The notes under the pieces: model-generated
What the model saw: only the letters and a program-made list of their open reading frames with translations
Databases searched by the model: none
What the model was told of the DNA's origin: nothing
In this document: positions 15,348 through 19,793 of the stretch, one piece after another
Layout of the letters: each line of letters opens with the position of its first letter
Numbering within the stretch: the stretch's first letter is position 1
Program-made: the position numbers and the translations under genes
Assembly (NCBI GenBank): GCA_002730795.1
Contig: PCAX01000012.1
Location: forward strand, 6,200 to 25,992
DNA: 19,793 bases
Source: Chloroflexota bacterium
GTDB taxonomy: Bacteria > Chloroflexota > Dehalococcoidia > Lucifugimonadales > Lucifugimonadaceae
Direction of reading: 5' to 3'

Positions 15348-16250
15348 CTATAGAAATGACCATACTTTGGTCATAACCTGTTTTTGCGTTTCTATTGAAT
15401 TATTTGAATAGTTAAACCAAACGATTCGTTCGTCTTCTTGTTTAAACCAATTATTTTGATGTCGGACTAAACGGTTGGTAGAAATAGTTGTACGTTTAAT
15501 GGCTTCATTTAGGTCATACTCCTTGTTTATAAAAGCAATCAATTCTTTATAGCCTATACATGTAAACACAGGAGCATTAGACGGAAGATCAATATTTAAC
15601 AAAGTTTTAACTTCATTGAGGAATCCTTTTTTCATCATTTGTTCTGTCCGGATAGCAATTTTTTTGTGTAACGTTGGTCTTTCAACATGTAGACCTATAA
15701 TTAGTGCATCCCAAGTAGGTAGAGATTTTTTATCACCAACTGAACCGTGTTTAGCTTTTTCAATTGCTCTAATTATTCGTCGTTTATTTTTTCGGTCAAC
15801 GGGGAATAAGGAATTTGGATCGAAATGTTCTAATTGTTTGCATAAATCGTCTAATGTCAATTTCGATAGTGATTCCCTCAAATCGTAATCTGGCGCTGTA
15901 TCATCGAGTTCCCAACCTTCGTACAAAGCCCAAATGTATTGACCCGTTCCGCCTACAATGATCGGGACCTTGCCTTTCTTCAAAATATTGGAGATAGTTT
16001 TGTTTGCTGTAGTTAAATATTCACGTAAGTTATACTGTTCAGTTGGCGATTTAATGTCTATCAGGTGATGAGGAACCTGAGAAAGTTGTTTTGGAGTCGG
16101 CTTAGAAGTTCCTATATCCATATTTTTGTAAACGAGGCGTGAATCAGCATTTACTATTTCCCCGTTTACCCTCAAGGCTATATTTATAGCTAAATTGCTC
16201 TTCCCTGCTGCAGTCGGACCTACGATAAAAAGGACCTTTTTGTTAGACAA
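15348..16250 (-). CDS. miaA: tRNA dimethylallyltransferase MiaA
   Basis: This 300-residue enzyme has the P-loop GPTAAGKS (11-18) and ADSRLVYKNMDIGTSKPT with the catalytic aspartate D36. PHHLIDIKSPTEQYN, VGGTGQYIWAL, KRRIIRAIEKAKHG and FTCIGYKEL follow in the usual order, with a C-terminal HQNNWFKQEDERIVWF. MiaA transfers a dimethylallyl group to N6 of A37 in tRNAs that read codons starting with U. The length is normal. The start is inferred to be TTG 16250, since no in-frame ATG gives a complete P-loop region; AAAGGA lies about 12 bases upstream. The gene begins 18 bases after tpiA. Confidence 0.96.
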   Translation of the reverse strand: MSNKKVLFIVGPTAAGKSNLAINIALRVNGEIVNADSRLVYKNMDIGTSKPTPKQLSQVPHHLIDIKSPTEQYNLREYLTTANKTISNILKKGKVPIIVGGTGQYIWALYEGWELDDTAPDYDLRESLSKLTLDDLCKQLEHFDPNSLFPVDRKNKRRIIRAIEKAKHGSVGDKKSLPTWDALIIGLHVERPTLHKKIAIRTEQMMKKGFLNEVKTLLNIDLPSNAPVFTCIGYKELIAFINKEYDLNEAIKRTTISTNRLVRHQNNWFKQEDERIVWFNYSNNSIETQKQVMTKVWSFL

Positions 16251-16268
16251 ATTTGTAGTCTGTCCTTT

Positions 16269-17030
16269 CTAGTAACAGTAAATATCTATTATTTTTAGAA
16301 ATTTTTGCACATCTAAACTTTCCCCTCCTATAAGGGCCCCCTTTAAACCAGGAATTTCTTTGTACATAGCAATATTTTTTGGAGTAACACTGCCTCCGTA
16401 TACTATAAATGGCTCAGCTTTGGGATTAAGTTCGATCATTACATCGTTTATTACATCCACGGCTGTGTTTATATCGTCAATATCGGCACTGTTACCTGTT
16501 CCAATGGCCCAAATAGGCTCATAAGCCACAATTAAATTTTCCCAAAAAGTAAAATTGTCGAGGCTTTTATATAATTGATTACGTAGATAGGTTGCTTGAA
16601 GTGTTTTTGTCCTTGCTTCTAGAGGTTCCCCAACACACAGTATTGGGTTTAATCCAGCGTCACCTACTAACTTTATTTTTTTTGCAATAATCTCATTTGA
16701 TTCGCAAAATATTGTTCTGCGTTCTGAATGTCCTACTATGACAAACGCTACAATTTCTGGCAACATATGAACTGATACTTCACCAGTGAATGAACCATCG
16801 AGATATTGTGATACATTTTGAGCTCCTAACCTGATATCAGTATCAGCAGTATTTTGGGACATTTCACTTAGATAAACTGTTGGCGGACAAACCACTATTG
16901 TGGCTTCCTTTTTTGGCATATCCTCTTTCAATTTTATGATATATGGTAACCATTCTATTGCCGGAACATTCATTTTCCAATTTGCGATAAGAATAGGTTT
17001 TTTACGATTAAAAATTTTTGAACAAATCAT
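16269..17030 (-). CDS. tpiA: Triosephosphate isomerase
   Basis: This 253-residue TIM barrel has all catalytic residues: N17 and K19 in IANWKMN, H101 in VGHSERR, and E171 in VAYEPIWAIGTG. The phosphate-binding ends YGGSV (211-215) and GALIGGESLD (231-240) are also present. It interconverts dihydroxyacetone phosphate and glyceraldehyde 3-phosphate in glycolysis or gluconeogenesis. The N-terminus carries about nine residues more than typical before the first strand. The start is ATG 17030, which overlaps the pgk stop by four bases (ATGA), a strong sign of coupled translation with its pathway neighbour. Confidence 0.97.
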   Translation of the reverse strand: MICSKIFNRKKPILIANWKMNVPAIEWLPYIIKLKEDMPKKEATIVVCPPTVYLSEMSQNTADTDIRLGAQNVSQYLDGSFTGEVSVHMLPEIVAFVIVGHSERRTIFCESNEIIAKKIKLVGDAGLNPILCVGEPLEARTKTLQATYLRNQLYKSLDNFTFWENLIVAYEPIWAIGTGNSADIDDINTAVDVINDVMIELNPKAEPFIVYGGSVTPKNIAMYKEIPGLKGALIGGESLDVQKFLKIIDIYCY

Positions 17031-18187
17031 CTTTCTAAAGCCACTATACCGGGCAATGATTCTCCTTCTAAGAATTTTAATGTTGCCCCACCACCTGTAG
17101 ATACGTGAGTAAATCTTTCAACTAGGTTAGCTTTGTTTATTAGATCGGCGGTAGAACCACCGCCTGCAACTGTAGCCGCTTTACTTCGGGCGATGGATTT
17201 GCCTATTTCATAGGAGCCGTTAGAAAAATTTGGATACTCATATATCCCTAAAGGTCCATTCCATAATATTGTATTTGATCTGCCGATAATCATTTTGTAA
17301 CGTTCGATGGTTTTTGGCCCAATATCGACTATTAGGTCGTCGGATGCTAGGTCATTATCAGATTTTAGCGTACCGATGGAGGCTTGAGAAATAGTTTTTG
17401 AGGTTATCACGTCAGTGGGTAATTCAATATTTTGGCAAGATTTCAATATACGGGTTGCTATGTTCACCTCTTTTTTTTCTATTAAAGTACTGCTAATCAT
17501 TTTTTTTGACGCTATCAAAAAGGCTGTAATCATACCTCCCCCTATCAATATTGAATCACATAAAACTGAAAGATTCTCTATTACCCTTATTTTGTCCGCG
17601 ATCTTTGCGCCTCCTAGGATCGCAACAAATGGTTTTTTAGGTGTTGTAATCACTTCGTTTAACGATTTTATTTCCTTTTGCATGAGAAATCCGGGGTACG
17701 CGGGAAGGTATTTAGTTATTGCCTCTATTGAAGCGTGGGCTCGGTGTGTTGTTCCAAAAGCATCATTTATGTAAACGTCTATATGGTCTGATAAGTTCCT
17801 TGCAAATGAATCGTCGTTCGTTTCCTCCCCCTTGTCGAAACGAACGTTTTCTAACAAACACAATTCGGAGGGTCCCATACGTTTTATAATGTTAACCGTT
17901 TTGGTTCCAGTTGGCCCATATCCTTTTACTATAGGTACTTTTATCAAACTTTCAAGATACAACCTTATCTTCTCGACCGTCAATGTTCGCCTTCTTTGAC
18001 CGTCAGGTCTTCCTAAATGTGAACACAAAATCGTTTTGGCACCATTTTCTTTGAGCCACAAAATTGTGGGAAGGGATGCTACTATTTTGGAATCATCTAC
18101 TATACGACCATTGAATATAGGTACGTTAAAATCGACTCTTAAAAGTACTGTTTTATTTGAAACAACAGATTTGGTTAACGCTTTCAA
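17027..18187 (-). CDS. pgk: Phosphoglycerate kinase
   Basis: This 386-residue monomeric kinase has both domains. The N-terminal substrate domain carries LLRVDFNVP (15-23), CSHLGRPDG (55-63), LLENVRFDKGEE and the NDAFGTTHRAHAS segment. The C-terminal nucleotide domain carries AILGGAKIADKI, LWNGPLGIYEYPNF and the GGGST and STGGGATLKFLEG loops. It catalyses the reversible phosphotransfer between 1,3-bisphosphoglycerate and ADP. The start is inferred to be TTG 18187 (reading LKALTKSVV, started as Met), eight bases after the stop of the upstream prenyl-synthetase-like gene; no ATG gives a full N-terminus. The stop overlaps the tpiA start. Confidence 0.97.
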   Translation of the reverse strand: MKALTKSVVSNKTVLLRVDFNVPIFNGRIVDDSKIVASLPTILWLKENGAKTILCSHLGRPDGQRRRTLTVEKIRLYLESLIKVPIVKGYGPTGTKTVNIIKRMGPSELCLLENVRFDKGEETNDDSFARNLSDHIDVYINDAFGTTHRAHASIEAITKYLPAYPGFLMQKEIKSLNEVITTPKKPFVAILGGAKIADKIRVIENLSVLCDSILIGGGMITAFLIASKKMISSTLIEKKEVNIATRILKSCQNIELPTDVITSKTISQASIGTLKSDNDLASDDLIVDIGPKTIERYKMIIGRSNTILWNGPLGIYEYPNFSNGSYEIGKSIARSKAATVAGGGSTADLINKANLVERFTHVSTGGGATLKFLEGESLPGIVALER

Positions 18188-18195
18188 TTTTATGT

Positions 18196-19197
18196 TTACG
18201 TGTTGAATAACTTGCCTGTGAAAGTTTCCAATGAACGCAGATCAAGTTGCTCTATATGACTATCAGAAAGCATTTCTTTAGATTTCCCTAACAAATGGGC
18301 TATGGATTCTGTTGTTTGATCTATAGCTCCGGATTCTGTAGCTATTGATTTAACTTCCTCTAAGTCTTTATTTGAAAGGATTCGTTTGGAGTATATTTCA
18401 CCCATCCTTCTCTTTAATTTCAGGTTATCAGATTCCAAAACGTACGAAAGAGTGAGGTTTTTTTTCTTTGTTAAAATCTTACCAATGACATCGGCTTTTG
18501 CGGTAGCACTCGAGTTTATCACTTCTAAATCACGTTTTATTAATATTGCGGCGCCTAAGTAACTTCCATATTGAAAAAAGGATTCTTCTAATTTGGTATT
18601 TGAAGGGGTAGACATTATCCCTAATTTTGCTGCACAACCAAATAGACCAGATCCTTTTCTTTTTGCAATATTAAGACAGTCTTGTGGGCTAAAAAGAATA
18701 CGGTCTTGTAAGTTAATCTCCAAAAATTCCGCTTCACATAGAGATAAAATGGCAAGGTCAATAGTTCTCACAGCGTTCATGATGAAATTAGGGTCATGTT
18801 TTTCTTGATTCATTTGCAACAATACTAGGCGTGCAAGGGCATGCAGACCGTCACCGGTGTTTATGGCATGAGCTGGTCCCCATTTCCACCATAGTGAGGG
18901 CCGATCCCCTGATTCAGTGTTACCGTCTTGAACATCGTGGTGAACTCTTATGAACTGCTCCAATAAAATAACTGAAATAGCGAAATTAATGGCAACGTCT
19001 TTATTTCCATTGAACAACTCACAAATTTCTAAAACAAATTCAGCGAGTTGAAAATCTGTACGGATGTTTGTTTGATTTGTGTCGGGGGAAGTTTCAATAC
19101 CTAACTGAAATTCCATTATACGATACAAATCCGTATCTCTTTGAGTAAGAAATTTGGACAATTTTTTTGTGAGAAGTTTTTTATCAGATTCAAACAT
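18196..19197 (-). CDS. Divergent polyprenyl synthetase (isoprenyl diphosphate synthase) homologue
   Basis: This 333-residue, mostly helical protein matches the trans-isoprenyl diphosphate synthase fold. The segment HHDVQDGNTESGDRPSLWWK followed by WGPAHAINTGDGLHALARL (about 86-124) aligns with the first aspartate-rich region and the following helix of these synthases. However, the canonical DDxxD reads HDVQD (H87 for the first Asp). The second motif, normally DD(L/I)xD, reads RDLEV (222-226). The family condenses allylic diphosphates with isopentenyl diphosphate via Mg2+ held by both motifs, so activity is uncertain. A role in making the menaquinone side chain or other isoprenoids is possible, but the location in a pgk-tpiA-miaA run gives no direct support. 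The ATG at 19197 lacks a clear ribosome site; 21 bases separate it from tsaC. Confidence 0.75.
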   Translation of the reverse strand: MFESDKKLLTKKLSKFLTQRDTDLYRIMEFQLGIETSPDTNQTNIRTDFQLAEFVLEICELFNGNKDVAINFAISVILLEQFIRVHHDVQDGNTESGDRPSLWWKWGPAHAINTGDGLHALARLVLLQMNQEKHDPNFIMNAVRTIDLAILSLCEAEFLEINLQDRILFSPQDCLNIAKRKGSGLFGCAAKLGIMSTPSNTKLEESFFQYGSYLGAAILIKRDLEVINSSATAKADVIGKILTKKKNLTLSYVLESDNLKLKRRMGEIYSKRILSNKDLEEVKSIATESGAIDQTTESIAHLLGKSKEMLSDSHIEQLDLRSLETFTGKLFNT

Positions 19198-19218
19198 GAT
19201 TTAGGAATTTTTTATTTT

Positions 19219-19793
19219 CTAATTTATATACTCGTTGATTTCAGATGTTGATATTTCCCCTTCTCGGACAACAACAAAAGGATCTTTTGTAAAATCTAAA
19301 ACAGTAGAAGGTGATGTGGCCAAACCACAATTGAGATCAAATATTGCGTGCAGATCGCTACCGATGTCCTCAAAAACCTTTATTGAAGTTTTGTGTGGTG
19401 AATTTCCAGTTTTATTTGCACTGGTTCCGGTTAGGGGAAATCCGCACATTGATATTAAAGATAGCGCTTCACTATGATCTGGTAAACGGACACCAACAGT
19501 TCCTGTATTCCCTGTAATATTTGTTGGGATTTTACTGTTTGATTCTAGGATTATAGTCAATGGTCCAGGCCAGTATTTTTCCATTAGACTTGATGCTTTG
19601 TATGGAATAGTTTTGGTTATTTCAACGACTTGGTTAATATTTGCGACTAATACTGGTATTGGGGTTTTACTGGCTCGACCTTTTATTGTAAATATTTTTG
19701 ATACAACATCTGCATTTGTTGCGTCAACTCCTATGGCAAAAAATGTATCAGTGGGGAATGCAATCACTTTGTTTTTAGAAATTGCTTCAACCA
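19219..19793 (-). CDS. tsaC: Threonylcarbamoyl-AMP synthase TsaC/Sua5 family (5' end outside window)
   Basis: The frame stays open to the right edge of the window (reading VEAISKNKVIAFPTDT), and the family normally has about 10-15 residues before the AFPTDT motif. The real start is therefore probably beyond base 19793, although a GTG at 19767 could in principle initiate. Visible YrdC-domain signatures are AFPTDTFFAIG, IKGRASKTPIPVLV (the KxR motif), YWPGPLTIIL, VGVRLPDH and GTSANKTG (the SxN motif). The product makes threonylcarbamoyl-AMP from threonine, bicarbonate and ATP for the t6A37 modification of tRNAs. It ends soon after the STVLDF and VVREG segments, with no additional Sua5 domain, so it is a short TsaC-type protein. 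It is the first visible gene of the minus-strand run. Confidence 0.93.
   Translation of the reverse strand, partial: VEAISKNKVIAFPTDTFFAIGVDATNADVVSKIFTIKGRASKTPIPVLVANINQVVEITKTIPYKASSLMEKYWPGPLTIILESNSKIPTNITGNTGTVGVRLPDHSEALSLISMCGFPLTGTSANKTGNSPHKTSIKVFEDIGSDLHAIFDLNCGLATSPSTVLDFTKDPFVVVREGEISTSEINEYIN

Noticed and set aside
17415..17774. 119-codon open frame on the plus strand inside pgk
   Set aside because: It is antisense to a conserved pgk with all motifs intact, and no ribosome site or domain supports it.

Overview
The window is a dense, AT-rich (roughly 35-40% G+C by eye) bacterial housekeeping region. It has 18 protein-coding genes and one tmRNA gene, and no gap between genes longer than about 150 bases. 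I see no insertion sequence, prophage, CRISPR array or tRNA gene. TTG start codons are common (mqnE, mqnD, rhomboid, miaA and pgk all appear to use TTG; dapF uses GTG). Futalosine-type menaquinone synthesis, LL-diaminopimelate aminotransferase (DapL) and an endonuclease-type MutL together suggest a deep-branching free-living bacterium. An AT-rich marine Chloroflexota (SAR202/Dehalococcoidia-like) would fit, but that placement is inference from gene content and not demonstrated here.

Left part, plus strand: the C-terminal half of mutL (1-863) meets an SMP-30/gluconolactonase-like gene (864-1724, minus) tail to tail, with the two stop codons abutting. After a 146-bp divergent intergenic region comes a tightly packed menaquinone operon: ubiA-type prenyltransferase (mqnP-like), ubiX, ubiD, mqnE, mqnA, mqnC, mqnD (1871-8964). 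Several of its genes overlap or share stop/start bases. Together they cover conversion of chorismate to a prenylated, decarboxylated naphthoquinol. The futalosine/aminofutalosine hydrolase step (mqnB or an MTAN) and the final methyltransferase are not in the window. A rhomboid protease with a C-terminal DnaJ-like CxxCxGxG zinc-finger pair and an extra membrane segment follows (9014-9871).

Right part, minus strand, in transcription order from the right edge: tsaC/Sua5 (incomplete at the edge), a divergent polyprenyl-synthetase-like protein, pgk, tpiA, miaA; then, after a 96-bp gap holding a 19-bp inverted repeat, dapF, dapL, hflX; then, after 51 bp, a ctpA-type S41 protease, smpB and ssrA (tmRNA). 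Themes are tRNA modification (TsaC, MiaA), triose-phosphate glycolysis (Pgk, TpiA), lysine/meso-diaminopimelate synthesis (DapL, DapF), ribosome rescue and splitting (SmpB, tmRNA, HflX) and proteolysis (CtpA).

I do not see a clearly new multi-gene system. The observations most worth following are single-protein oddities inside ordinary genes: a DapF homologue with serine at both catalytic cysteine positions, a rhomboid-zinc-finger fusion, and a prenyl synthase homologue with both aspartate-rich motifs eroded.
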